A stretch of 64,000 nucleotides of DNA from Brachypodius melanocephalos (Eukaryota > Chordata > Aves > Passeriformes > Pycnonotidae). A program made the position numbers and the translations under genes. Shown in pieces: positions 46,520 to 59,900 of this stretch (the stretch's first letter is position 1; each line of letters opens with the position of its first letter). The notes below the pieces were generated by a model. It searched no databases. It was not told the origin of the DNA and worked only from the letters and a program-made list of their open reading frames with translations. Location of the stretch: NCBI GenBank assembly GCA_013398615.1, contig VZSR01003807.1, positions 42,380,653 through 42,444,652 on the forward strand, in the 5' to 3' direction.

Positions 46520-49500
46520 TTATTTAAGTTTGACGTGGAGCAGATTGAGTGCTTCTGTACCATCCCCTGGCTTGCAGATATTTTGAGATGATCGTGATAT
46601 TCCAGTCCTCAGAGAGTCAGCAGAGAGAGTTGTTTCCATTAGCGGGCGCGAGATGGCTTCAGTAGTCTCTGTCCCTGCCTCTGTCTCCAACTCTTCATCC
46701 GTTATAAATAATTTTGACTCCCTCCATTTGGAGTATACATCTTGGCTACCTCTGGAACCACTGGAGTCACTGCCAGCAATCTGTATATTCAGTTCTTCTG
46801 TTGACTGTATAAGGTTTTGTACAGATAGAGATTTTCCTAAATCCATTTGCACCACAGGTTTAACTGAGAGCAAAGGTTCCCCTTCTGCATCCAGACTTTT
46901 CCTCCATGTGAGATCCTTTGGTGCACTGGGCTGTGCAACTTGTCCGTTATCCTTTGATGCAACAAGGCAAGCGGTGACATTAGAAATATTTTCCTGTGTG
47001 GTTACAGGAATAATATGAATGGGCTCAGGCCTACTGATATGCTTCATCGATGAGAAAGGTGGTATCTGTAATGTTGTCGGAGTTGCTGGCTTAGTTGTCT
47101 GGTTTATTTGGTTTGATGTATTACTAACTGTTGCAGGTCCATCATTTGGCACTTGTGTTGCTTGACTATGCATAGCTGGACTAAAAGCATAGTAAGCCTG
47201 AGTGCTAAATTCATTTGGTGTCAGTATAAGCTGTAGGCCACGAGGAAGATTGGCACTAGCTGATCTGGATACACATCCACTAAGTTGTGCAGAATTAGAC
47301 AAATCTTTGCTGTCTGATGGACTCTGATAATCAGAAGTCTGCTCACACTCGAAAGCTGGCATTTGAAATGAAGCCAAAGTGAGCGCAGATGCAGATCCTT
47401 TTCGCAAAACTTGTTGATAAATATCTAATAGACAGTCCAGTTTTGACTCAATGGATTGTACCTATATGAGAGGAAAAGGTCAACATTAGTGCCAAATACT
47501 AATTTAAAATATCTGGAACCTAAGCAAAGGGAAAATGTAACTGCTGAAGAGAAAAATGGAAGTAGCTTGATGTACGCTATTGACCCTTGAAAAAGAATAT
47601 CAGAAGCCATGTACATTTTTCATAAGCAAGCTGAGAAAAGGGGAGAAAAGTTAAGGTAATACGATTCATATAATTTTTATTTAAACATATAAATGAAGCA
47701 GATATTAGGAAAAAAAATTGTATCTGTTCAGCTTCTGAAACTGGCAATAGATCAGAGAAAAGGCATGAGCAATAAAGCAAGACAAAGTAACACAGATAAT
47801 CACTCTACCTGTTTCTCCACTTTGACTACCCGCCCTAACATACTGACGTCATCAGTTGTCTCATGCTCTGCAGGATTCTTTTCTCTGCTTCTTTTATCTG
47901 CTGTGATTTGTCCTTTCCCAAGAATTTGGTCAACTCTGTAAGATAAACCAAAAGCTGTTGCCATTCCTGGAACCGGCATAGATAGGGAAGTGTTTGCTTT
48001 ATTTATATGTTAAAAATAAAGATCACAGTACTTCAGGAAAGCACTCAAGGAAGAAGACAAACATAATTTTATTAATTAAGGGGGGAAAAAAGGAGTGATT
48101 TTTGAGCATATTGGACTGCTCTTTTTTGTTGTTGTCACTAACCAGGAGCCAGAATTTAGCCATTGTTTGGGAAAGCCAGGGATAGACTTGCTGAAACGGG
48201 GAAAGAGGAGGTGGCCTCTCCAGTGGCTTGATGTTATGGAGAAACAGACATACCAGTGCCACTCCCAGCTCCCTCATCCTAACAACAACATCCACTCCTG
48301 GGAGAGATGTTAGTTTGAAGCAGGAATCCCTAACCTTCTCTGATAATGAAAGATATGACGTAATGTTGTTTGGATTGGTTTTTTAAATTACTGTTGCTAA
48401 AAATCTCTAGCATAAAACCTACATAAATACTACATTACCAGTAGTTCTCAATTTATTTTATGTGAAAAGAGAGAGTATGGGATGGGAAAAAGGCAGTTCT
48501 CAATGTCTTCCTCACCTTTTTAACTAAAGTCCTTGTTTAAAAATGGACTTTACAGATAAAGGATTACCTTTTCTATTGTTCAGACTTCCATTTTCTGAGA
48601 AAAAAATTGGATACATGTTTTTTTGTTTGGTTTTGCCCACAGTTCAATTTCTGGCTCAGCTGTGTTCACAGAAAGAGAAGCTGCGTAACACAGAAATGTT
48701 AAACTTTGCCAATATACTTTATACAGTGATATATGACATTAGATGACATTAGATGCTTATGCAGAGTGTAACTAATTCTTTCCTTACCGTGACTGAAGAC
48801 TCTTAATCCTGCATAACATGTCTAGATGACCTGCTGAATACTGTTCAATGACATCTTTGACATCATATGGGCGAAGCGTTTCCTTAAACTTTCTCTTTGC
48901 AACATGAAACTTCATAATTCTGTGGGGGAAAAGCATTTCATAGGTTAATTTTCAACAGTTGTGGAACCATAGGTATATTTCACTGACAAAATTTGATAGC
49001 TCATTTTTAAATGGAAGGTATTTTCAATACAGCTTGTGCAGGTAAACTTTCACCTGGTTGTTTTTTTAAGTACAGATGCACCGTAGCTATGTCTTTGAAT
49101 TGTTTGAGAGATCAGGTAACACTGTTTTTTATATATATATGCAGAGCATGTTTAGTATATCACTATATACCTGTTTGACTTCTTTATGCTAGGTGCTTGA
49201 TATGAAAGGTACCAAAGTACATGCCTGACTTAAACCTTGGATTACTTTCACTGACTTGAGTGAGATATCATCTCAGCTACGTTAGTTCATAAGATATTTC
49301 TGTTCTTGTTACAGGAAATATTTTTTAATGAAATGATGACACAAAGTTAAATAACAGTATTCTTCTTCTGGTGTTCCTTTTCATTTCTTTGCTCTCCTCT
49401 TTGTGGGGAAAAAAAAGCATGCAATTAATTTTCCATCAGTTTTTATTTTTAACTAACATTCAGGGCTAAATATTTGGTTTTGACTTATTTGGCTGACTTA

Positions 49501-52500
49501 AGATCAAATTTTGCAGGCTGAAGAGAAGTTTTCATGTTTCTTCCAAACTAGAATATATGGGAATTACTGCTTAATTAGTATTCACAAGCTTTTCCTTGAA
49601 CTTTACTGCAGAATAGTAAGGTTTCAGGTAACAGTAAATATGCAAAACTGATGAATGACATACATGTTTTTATGTGAGTCTTGCACAAGTTTCTGTGATA
49701 CGTGACATGAACATGTGATGTCTCCCGAGTAGCTCTTCTTAGAATGGAAATCTTGATATTAAATTGCAAATTTTAAACAATAAAAATGACAAATTTGGAA
49801 AGTAAATGGCAATGAGATGATTTTCCTGGTCAGGAAAGTCACCTGAAGTTTTCCTTGGTTTACATAAGAATTGGGAGAGAAGACAAGGGATCAGGTGTAT
49901 TTGCCATTCTGGCCTGGTCTGCAGAGGTCATGAATTCCCATTAGGGCCAAATTGCTGATACTTGCTATCTATTGCAATTGAAAAAGCAGAGACTGTAAAT
50001 TGGTATCCTATCCCAAATGCCAATATTCATGACAATATATTCTCTCTGTGTTTATTATAATATGTATTTAGCAGATGTAAGACAACAAATTATAATAAAA
50101 CCCAAAACATGGCTCTGACTCTCTGATAAAAATAGTTTTCTGTTTTAGTGGAATTTAGAAACGCCATACTTCATATGGTTAGGACAGACATTATAATAGG
50201 TATGTAGAATTGCATTGATAGTATATAGTGATTCTCGATTGATTTTTGTATCATACATAAATATTCTTACAGATAATGTCAGCCTTTTCTCGCAATACTT
50301 AAGATGTACTTACCTTGTTGGTATTCCCCATTTTGGTAACTTTCAGTTAAAAATGAGATTGTCACTAGTATAGAACTTGAACTATGATTCTGATCATAGA
50401 AATTAAAAATGGAAGAGGCCCATTAGGAGTAGTCCATCAACTTGACACTTTAGGATGATCTCCATGCACTTTCAAATATATTGGATCATGGGCTTTCTTC
50501 TTTTGCATTACCAGCTAATTCTACAGACCAATGGCTTTTGGTATCTTTTGTAATCTGGAAGCCTATGAAGCTGTGATGAATCTGGGATGCAGTTTTGGTT
50601 GGTTTTTTTTTTTTCTGTCAAATTATGCCAAGATGTTTGTTTATAAGACCCTAACAACCTGATCTTCTGAATCCAGTTCTTTATTGAGGTTATAAAGAAT
50701 GAATAATGCAGCTGACATACAAGACCATATAATAGTTTTGTTGTTATTATTATGTTTTGGTGGTCACAATGTTTTACTTCATGCATTTAATAAAGTAAAT
50801 ATATGAAACTCTATTAGAAAAGAAGAGCCAGATGATTATTGGCATAATTGAGGACAACTGAATTTACCACAACTGAGTGATTTTACATGGGAAGAGGCAG
50901 AAGACTGATTTATATTAACAACCATGGAAGCTTCTTAATCTGTTAGCACAAAAGTTTTCATTACTGCTTTGCAGCTTTATAACATTTTTTTTTGCTTATC
51001 AAGGCAGTTTGTTTATAATGTTCAAAAGTCAAACAGAATTGAAAGTCTCGCAGCTGTATCAGTGAGCTGTAACTATTATTTCTGGTTTAGGTATTAGCTA
51101 AAGTAACAAATTAGCTAAATTAAATTAATTAACTTCAGCAAGGTTTGGAACAGACCCATATTGCTTACTTCTTTTCCTTCAAGTACACAAAATTTTACAG
51201 AAACTGTGCAAAAATATTGTACTATTAAAAAACTGTCATTTTAAAAGCCTGCAAGTTAATTAAGGAAAAGAAAAACAATTCTTTCAGTGATGGAGCCTTG
51301 CAACTGCTTTGCAATTATTGAATTTAGTTGAATCTCTGTAGTTATTTAGTGTCAGTTTGAAAAACTCAGTTGGCTTCCAATGCTGTGAAATCACTATGTA
51401 ATTCACTTTCTTTGCTGTGAGGGCGGAAAGGCTCTGGAACAGATCACCCAGGAAAGTTGTGGATGCCCCATCCCTGGCAGTGTTCAAGGCCACGTTGGAT
51501 GGGGCTTGGAGTAAGCTGCTCTCAAGACCCAAGCAACCTTGGAGCGACCAAGTGGGAGATGTCCCTGCCCATAGCCAGGGATTTGGAACTAGATGGTGGT
51601 TACAGTCACTTTTACCCAAACCATTGTTATGATTCCTTATGTTTGGACACCCATCCTGATAGATTATGTACAGCTACTTAGACTGTGAGTTCCCGAGGGA
51701 TAAAAACAAAGGTGGTTGCAGGTAACCTATCCGTCCGAAAAGAGGAAAGGAGCGCTCATCAAGCACACCGCGGTTGCCTGGAGCACCAGCCCCGAGCCCG
51801 GGCTGCCTTTCCGAGCGGCACCAGCAGGGGGCGAGCGAGGCCCGTCACAGCCTCGGTGCTGAGCGCAAGGCCCTGCAGGCCCCGCGGCTTTTAAAACCTT
51901 CGCTTGCGTGTTTAAATCCTGTGCCGTGCAGCGAGGTGGTGTTTTATAACTCACATCTAATGTGACAGACCATACGCCGTTGTAAACCCACCCGAGCCAC
52001 ATGCACGGCAATGTTCTGGTACGAATTGGTGATAAAAAGTAGCTAATTTTAGTGATACACCCAGAGAAGAGCAGAAAAAAAATCATCTGTGGAAGCAGAA
52101 CAATATATAAAAGTGCTTTGTCTAGAATGAATATCTAAACCACAGGTACCACTGGTCTTTACACACCCTGATAATTTGTGAAAAGTTACAGGTCCAATAC
52201 CAACTTCTGTCATATTGACCCATAGCAGCCCAAAGAAGCACCCATTTCATTTATCTGTTCTTAGATGCAGGATCAGCATTGCTCTAAAATTACAGTGTTT
52301 TCTGCACATGCATGTTGCATATCTTCCCTGGCTTTCATTGCATTTTAATTTGCATTCATGTTGCCACTTCCAGTATGAAAAGCTGTTTTGCTTGTCATTT
52401 AGTGCACTTTCCTGAGATTGGCACCAAGTTAAAACATCTCTAATCCTTTGTGCAGCCCTGTCATACTCATGCCTTTATTTTCAAAGCTGCGTCTTGTCAG

Positions 52501-55500
52501 TCTTGTCATTATTTCAGGAAGAAGCAGAGCTTCATTCTACTGGGATTCAGGTAGAATCATACATGGTTACTGACTTTAATATTAAAAGACAGGTAGGTTG
52601 CTTTATCCACAGCCAGATGAGGTGACCACAGGTTGTTTCCTCACCTACTGCATCAGGAAAGCAAGTGCAAAGGGATCTAGCTGTGCTGGTTCCTCTGTCT
52701 CTCTACCCTTACCTTGCCAAATATCCCTTCTTCCTGGCAAATCTGTAATGTGCAGAAGAGATCAGGATCCAACACAGACAGGCCAGCAGACAAAGGTGCT
52801 TGACAGACAGTTCTTCTACATGTGAGGCAAGTGAGTCAAAACTGCCTCCTCTCTCGTATCTCAACCCAACTCATCCTCCTAGCAGCCAGAAACATGATTT
52901 TCCCCCAAGCACAGTGCTGTCCTAGCCAAACACATGTATAAGAGCCTTGCCCAGGCTCTGAAGACCATCTGGCAGAAAATAAAAAATGTGTTTGGATTTA
53001 AAAGAAAGAGGTGTTTCTGAAACACTACATTGAACAAATTCAAAATGGCTACTAAAAATACATTTTATAGATGTTGCAGAAACATTGTAAAGACTGAACA
53101 TAAATGGTAAACTATATTTTCCATCTTTGTCTGTTAAATATGTATGACTGTTCAACTACACAGCTTATCAGCTCTAGAATTCTCAAGTTTCATTATATTT
53201 AGCTACACTTTTGGGTTTTTTTTATTAGCAACAAATGAAAACATATCTTTGCAATCACTAGAGTTAAAGAGAGAAAAGACTTATTAGGTCAGTGCGTTCA
53301 TCTTTCTGCCATTGCAGTTATTTTCTATTGCATATTTATTTATGCTTCTCAAATCTAATTTTATATTCCATAAATAGTACAGTAATTTCATCATTTCCAT
53401 TTGGAAAGTATTATTGAAATGAGTGCTTCTTGCTATGGAAAATGATCAGACATATCACAATATAGGGAAACATGGTATCCCAATCTTCCTTTTAGTCTCT
53501 TTCATTCACATTCGTCATTGTGAACTAACAGAGCTGGAAAACAAAATTGTTAGTCTCCGGGAACTCTGCAGGATATTAATGGCTTTTTGTTCACAACAAG
53601 ACTGAGTTGAGTAGTGCTGAAGAACCTGCTGGCACACAGACTCAGTGCACTGCTAGCAAGGACTGCTTTGTGCACTGTGCTGACCCCAGCACGGTGGATG
53701 AGCAGGACTGATCCTGACTAGGCTCAAGGCAGGCTGTGGTGCACACCACATTTCACCACACTACCCATCTGCTCCCTACTCACCCAACAGTGTGCAAATG
53801 CACTGAGCATCTTTGCCTTATTTTCCCTACTCCCTCAGTTGATCTTTCCTGACAGAGAGCTTGTGGAATAAGAGGGGATGGAGCAGGTAGCACACGAGAT
53901 AAAAGAGTCAGTTTAGGAGGCTTTGAAAGCAGATTGAGAGCTTGACATGTTACCAGACAGGTTTGTCTGGTGGGTCTTCAGTAGGACTAGTTTAGAGTCC
54001 TGTCTTTTTTGGAAAGGACCAAAATGTTGAGAATTTTTTCAGGTAAGGACTGTTTTATCTATCCTCTGTTTTGACTATAACAAAATGAAACTTTGGGGGC
54101 TTGTTTACTTAAAAAGTATAAGTAAACAAGGTCAAAACTGACGAAGTAGGCTTTGAAAATACCAAAATGAAAAATCATAAATATACCAGTTTTTATCTTT
54201 TGCTATTACAAGGCTGTCTAACCTGAGAGCAAGCAGCGTATTTTAGGCTCCTTGCACAGAAAAAAAAGACCCACCTCAAATGTTTTGATTCCAAAACTGA
54301 GAGAGGACCTACCTCTGTAAACCCACAGGCACGAATTAATTTTGTTAATTTCATTTTCCCCTAAAACAAAAGAGCCATTTGTGTTTTTGGGAAACAATTT
54401 GTACTCAAGTCTAGGCAGGAAAAAATAATTGCTCTTTCTTATAGCAATTTTTTCAAGTTGATGTATCAAGAATGGATTCAACTGTCTGTGTTTATATTCG
54501 AGGTATTTTCATAGGGCATCATAAGACCATGGAAGTGCCTTCTGTCTTTGCCTGCTTCTGTCTACCAGATGCATGAAAGGAAAACCAGGCTTCACCCTCC
54601 CCCACTGCCTTGCAATTCAAAGCTGTTTCTAAAAGCAAACTTCAAAATGAGGCACAAAGTTTCCATATAGGCAGATGTTATCATCTTGAAATTCTACAGT
54701 TACTATATAGAGTCTCAGATCCTTCTTCAGATGTTTGCATAGATCCCAGTGTAGTCTGGTAACAGATACTCTGAATAATCAGAAAGAGGTGTATCAGCTA
54801 CCTGATGAACTGAATTATCAGTCTCTTGATTTTGGGAGATTAAAGTATAGCATATACAGAAGTCTCAAGATCATGGCATATTACTGCTTTACAGATGTCA
54901 AACGAAGGTAAGTTTCTGAAGAAAGATGCATGTGTCACTTGTAATCTTGCAAAACACTAAAATTTGCAGGGAGATTCGAGAGATTAGTGGCTAATTGATG
55001 GCAAGTGGAGATTCTTACTCTCAGCCTCAGTGGTGACATGAGTTGTTTTTCTAGTAGGCCAGGCATGCAGAGTAAAAGTTGGAGATAATATAAAACCTTG
55101 ATTCTCATCAGTTAAATAATACATGTCTGAAACAATCAAATTTTGCACCTTTGCTCTTCTTATTAGAACATTTCTGTGGATGGTACTGTGGAGATAGTTT
55201 CCCATCTATATCCTTCACATTTAGTTACTTTCCATTTGAGCTGATAATGACCAAGAGCACCAAGCAAAAATGCAGATGATTGCACTGAACAATCCAGTGG
55301 CCCCTTAGAAAATAGCTCCATGAATTAAGTATTAAAATGTGAAGTCAATCTAAAGGAATTTGGACAGTATGAAGAATGATTACCCCTTGCCAGGACAAGT
55401 GGCAAGGTGCACCTGGATCCAAGACTTATCCAGTCTGTTTAAAATGCAGCACCACAGAGAAGCGTCTTTGACATCAAAGGCAATGGATTATGCTGACTGT

Positions 55501-56905
55501 TCTTAATGAGAGCATTTTCCATTTGAGAGAATAGGCTTACCTTGTGTATGAGTGTCCACTGTAAAAAAGTGCTTCCTGTCACCTGCTGAAACATTGCTAG
55601 CAAGAGATGGTTTTCAGCAGTGACATTTGGGTTGCCAGTTGCAGTGGCTGTGGACACAGGCCTGGTATCTGAATCATCCTATGAGGTCATTTCCAGGCAG
55701 GTTGGAAAAATGGTAGGAAAAGATGTCTGCAAATGATCTACCAAGCTGTCTGTGCTGTAGAAAGGTTTTAGAAAACAGCCTTACTCACTACCTGTTTTTG
55801 TTTTACTCAGTGGAAAAGGGGAAGGAGATACAAGTAGCCCATAGGTTATCGCTGCATGAAATTATGTGATAAAAAGCTTGAGTTTTTTCTTCCTATAGTG
55901 CTGAAAAAACTCAGGCATGGGTTCCTGCACAGGAAAACATTGTTTTTCCATAGATTTTTGCAGAAATTCCTTTTGGCTGCTGCCTGTCTGCGTACCTTCC
56001 TGCACCTAAGAAGGGTGCTGGACACTGATGTGACTGTGATGCAGAGCCAGTGCGGTGACCCCCAGAGATAACCTGAGGTTTCCTGCCAGCAGACAGGGAA
56101 TGCTTGAGCTCTCCTTGCTTGTAGCTGTACACTTTATGATGGGGATTTTGACTGTCAGGATTCATACTTCAAAATACTCTGGAAGATAAATAGCCTTGGC
56201 AGTCTCAAGAGGGTGAATGACATGTTTAAACTTTCAATGCAGATAACTTTATAGGTTTCCATGCAGTTTGCTACTTTCTTGGAGAAGGAGACTATTTGTT
56301 GTAAATTATTTGGGTTATATTTAGATTAGTGGATAGTGGTAGGCAAGGCTTTGCACAATTGAATGAATATAATTATTCTGTTCTTACCAGAAGAAATTTG
56401 CAATAAAAGTCATATGACAGTCTCAGGAATATGGAAATGCAATAAAACCCTACACTTTCAAAGGAAATAACTTTTCCAGACAAGGTGATACATATTCAGT
56501 AAAGTTATATCAAACTGTAGTTTGAATAACAAAAAATATAATGAAAAACAGCATCCATTGCTCTCTTTTGTGTGTCAAATCATGTAATATTTTCAGATAT
56601 TGAAAAGCTGATAGCAGAACTGATAAAATGTTTTAATTTAACTAAAATAGAAAGGAAGCATAATATATTGGCATTAGTTATGTAACTAATATAGCCATGT
56701 AATAAGTTCAACTAACTACCGTTTTATGAATTGACATGCAGTTTATCCTAACTAAAGAAAACTCAACTGTTTATTCATTCAGTACTTTCTACTCACCTGA
56801 TAGCTCTAATGACAGTTTTCAGAGCAGGGGTGAGATCTTCTACAGACACATCACACTGGCACCCTTTGTCATCATAAATATCATCTGTTCCAAGACTGGT
56901 GTCAG
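46520..56905 (-). CDS. KCNQ5: KCNQ5 (Kv7.5), last four coding exons; 5' part off window
   Basis: KCNQ5 forms the pore subunit of slowly activating M-type potassium channels in neurons and smooth muscle. Only the cytoplasmic C-terminus is here. Exons: 56905-56797, 48919-48788, 47935-47809, 47461-46520; all GT-AG, phases 2, 2, 0, about 436 aa ending in TAA. The first exon encodes an acidic linker then a calmodulin-contacting segment (VEDLTPALKTVIRAIR). The second carries the helix B region (MKFHVAKRKFKETLRPYD) and start of the coiled-coil subunit-interaction region (DVIEQYSAGHLDML). The third has the SMLGRVVKVEKQ block. The last exon starts VQSIESKLDCLLDIYQQ and holds the long KCNQ5-specific tail, including RKGSASALTLASFQ, ILTPNEFS, KSLSVQNLIQSTEELNIQ and SKWRESKLFITDEE. 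Those tail blocks separate KCNQ5 from KCNQ2/3/4. The voltage sensor and pore exons must lie beyond the right edge. Confidence 0.97.
51413..51640 (+). repeat. CR1 LINE 3' fragment in KCNQ5 intron
   Basis: It shows the CR1 3' blocks GTGGATGCCCCATCCCTGGC, GTTCAAGGCCACGTTGGATGG and GGATTTGGAACTAGATGGT. A short extra stretch near 51515-51540 interrupts the usual spacing. It is antisense to KCNQ5. Confidence 0.85.
51725..51900. promoter_or_regulatory. Intronic CpG-rich island in KCNQ5
   Basis: About 175 bp of GC- and CpG-rich sequence in an otherwise AT-rich intron, just downstream of a CR1 fragment. It has no exon-like frame with splice sites. A CTCF-like motif lies inside it. Confidence 0.6.
51821..51833 (+). 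promoter_or_regulatory. CTCF-like binding site
   Basis: CCAGCAGGGGGCG matches every position of the CTCF core CCASYAGRKGGC on the plus strand. Its position in an isolated intronic CpG island makes a real architectural site more likely than chance. Confidence 0.6.
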
Positions 56906-59900
56906 CTGCAAAAGACAAGAGCAGACTAAATAAGAGAAAGTTAAAAATCTCTTTCTTAATGTTTTCTAACAGCCTGCACAGTGGTTCTGGAAAGAGAAGG
57001 ACAACGTATCAAGCATGACAAACCTCCATCGGTTTATGAACTGTATGATGCACTTGTGTGTGTCCATGCTTGTGTCATAAAATGCCTTGGTAGTCCCAGA
57101 GTAAATATTATAAGTTAGAAAGGAAGAATGCTCTATTATTTTTCAAGCTAATTAATAGCTGAGTACCAGCATGTTTATTCCTGATGCCTCATGGTTTTCC
57201 ATCAATTTCTCTATTTTATGGGAAAGTGGTGAACTAACAGATATAATGGCAGAATCAAAAGATGCCAAAGTTATATTATTACTGTTTTACCACTATGGAT
57301 CCACCTGACATTGAAGACAAGGAGAAGATCCATTTAATTTAATAAGTAGGCTGTGGAATTACCCAACACTTTATTATAGGTGAAAATAAACAAAGTAATT
57401 TTTTTTTACCAAGACTGAATAATTGTCACCTTAAATCTCAGAGCCATGTAGGTATTTCAGGCTTCCTTTGCCATAGGCCCTTAAGCCAAATTACTGTATC
57501 TATTTACCTGAAAAAAAGTAGATTCTTTCCCATTTCCTAAACACCACCTCTGCAGCGTTGCTATCTGGGAATTAGCTAGAAATCTCAGAAGTGTCCATTG
57601 TACCTCAATACAGAAACAAAACAGGTACTGATGCATGATCAACTGGTTTACAAGCTTAAAATATACTGGAATGAAAATGAAGCAAGAAGGGCAGGGTCAT
57701 GGATGCCCACACATCATCTGTGTTTCAAAGACACATGAACTACAGGAAAATTCCTTGGGGTAGGTGCTTTTCCTTCCAAATCGTCTTTCTTCAACTGCAT
57801 AAAGTCCAAGTGTCCAGAAGAATTTCAGAATCAATGTATTTCATCATGTTAGTATCTCTGCTTCATAAGGAAGAGAATGTAAAATGAGTGATGTGAAACA
57901 GAGAAAAAAAGGTGGGACTCAGTAACCCTCAGTAACAGAGGAGATGTCTTCCCAGTCCTAGGTTGCTGCCTACATTCATGCTGTTATTTAAAATAACAGG
58001 TTTTGTCATTCAGAAATACTTCAAATAAATAATTTCAGGGGTTTGAATTGTAAGCAGATTTGAAGCACAGTCAGACACAAATTATTACAGGATGTTCTTT
58101 CAAAATCCTTTTTCAGGAACACTGCAGACTAAAGATGAAAAATATTTTTTGTCAGTCAAAAGTACCTGAAAATGTCATGGTACCTTCTAAATCTAATAGG
58201 GATGCCATCTTGGAATAAACAGTTTTGTACAGCGTCTTCAGTAACTGGTATTGCTGCATTGTTTTCTTCACAGATTTAATGTTCAGCCATACATATTTTT
58301 GGGGGTTTTGTTTGTTTGTTTGTTTGTTGGGGTTTTTTTGGTTTTGTTTTGGTTTTTTTTTGGTTACTGTTTCTGAACCACTACATTTATGAGAAATATC
58401 TGTAGCTTTTAATAATAGGTGAATTCATCTTTGATAGATCAACTTACTAAAGATTGCTTATAGCCAATGTTTAAGTCTATATGAAACAGTCAAATGCAAC
58501 CATTAAAAATTAAATTTTAAATTGTAAAAGTGAAATTTTCATACAAAACACTGATGTCTCTCTTTCCATGCTATTCCTGTCATGACTACAATGATGCCAG
58601 GAGTGTTTTTTTCTTGCACTCTTTCATGAACTTCGCTCCTGACTTGGCTTATTTTATTGATAAAATATACATCTCTCCACCCATCCTGCCCCAATAACAT
58701 TTGGATCCCTGCCCAGAAATGTGACTAGGTAAAATAAACTTTATAATTAGTTTGATAGGTATATACACTACCTAAACCATCATCTCAGGACATGCTAAGT
58801 ATTCCACAACACTAACTTTCCAGGTGTCACATCTGATCAGCCTCTCCAGTTACCTTTCTCAGCATGGAAATCTCCCAGCTCATTTATAAGTGCCATATTA
58901 AAACCAGAGCTTTTTATGCTACTGGTATTTCCAGTGACTCTCTAAGGTTTGAATCTATTCTGTTATGACAGTATAAAATAGGAAAAATACTGCTCAGATC
59001 ACAAGAGCTATAGCCATCTAAACCCAGCGAAACAGGAGACTCCAACCTGAAAGTTTAAAATAAACATGTTTCTGTATGGTTGTCTCATGGATATGGTTCC
59101 TGGGTCCTTTGCCAAGTACAGTGCCATTAATAAAAGGGCTTCCTTACCAAAGTATATCTTTGCAGAGCTGTTTTGAAAACTGTGTGCTGCAATTATAGTG
59201 TTCCATGTTGCTCCCTTGTGGATAGAAAACTCTGCAAAATTTTTAGACAGATGCTGGAAAATTCTTATAAATTCAAGCCAGCTTTAATAAGAGATACTGC
59301 TCCTAATAAATCACCTTTTTTTTCCTAATATTCCACTGATATGAATTTCCTTCATCATGGCAGACACTCAATACCACAGGTCAATAAATCTTGTGAAAAG
59401 CTATAGCCTTATTTGATTCCTATGGGAAACATAAATGTTTCTTTAGGATACTGAGCAGACCTGGGAAAAAAGTTTGGGAAATGCATAGTAGCAATTTGGA
59501 GGAAAAAAAAAATCCAGCTTAAAACACCACTGAAATCAAAGTTCACATTCTTACAAATTTTTCCAGTGGAAGCTCATGTTGTGTACCACATAGTTACGAG
59601 GTGAGATGTACTTGTATCCTTTCTGTCCTTCTCGAGTTCATTGTTGAGGTCAGGGCTGAATTGGGGTCAGTTTGGCTGCTGTAGCAGCTCCAGCTGTTCT
59701 AACCTCTGCCAGCTCCCAGATGGGGCTAAGCTATGTTGTCCAAGCTGCTGTCTGTTCCCAGAGAGAGCCCTTCCTAGGCATTAATGGGACAGCTAGACCT
59801 CCTGCTACCAGCTCACGCCTAGCCCTGCTCACATCTACATCTTCATCCTTCCCCATACCCTTTGTCTGTATTTTCTGCTCTCCACTGGGGCAGCTGCACA

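Larger units (their letters stand above)
48920..56796 (-). other. KCNQ5 intron (7.9 kb)
   Basis: This intron has canonical GTGAGT at its start and CCCCCACAG at its end. It contains a CR1 fragment (51413-51640) and a small CpG island (51725-51900). The rest is AT-rich with no exon I can support. Confidence 0.65.

Noticed and set aside
46653..47018. 121-codon plus-strand open frame
   Set aside because: It is a shadow of the KCNQ5 last exon on the opposite strand.
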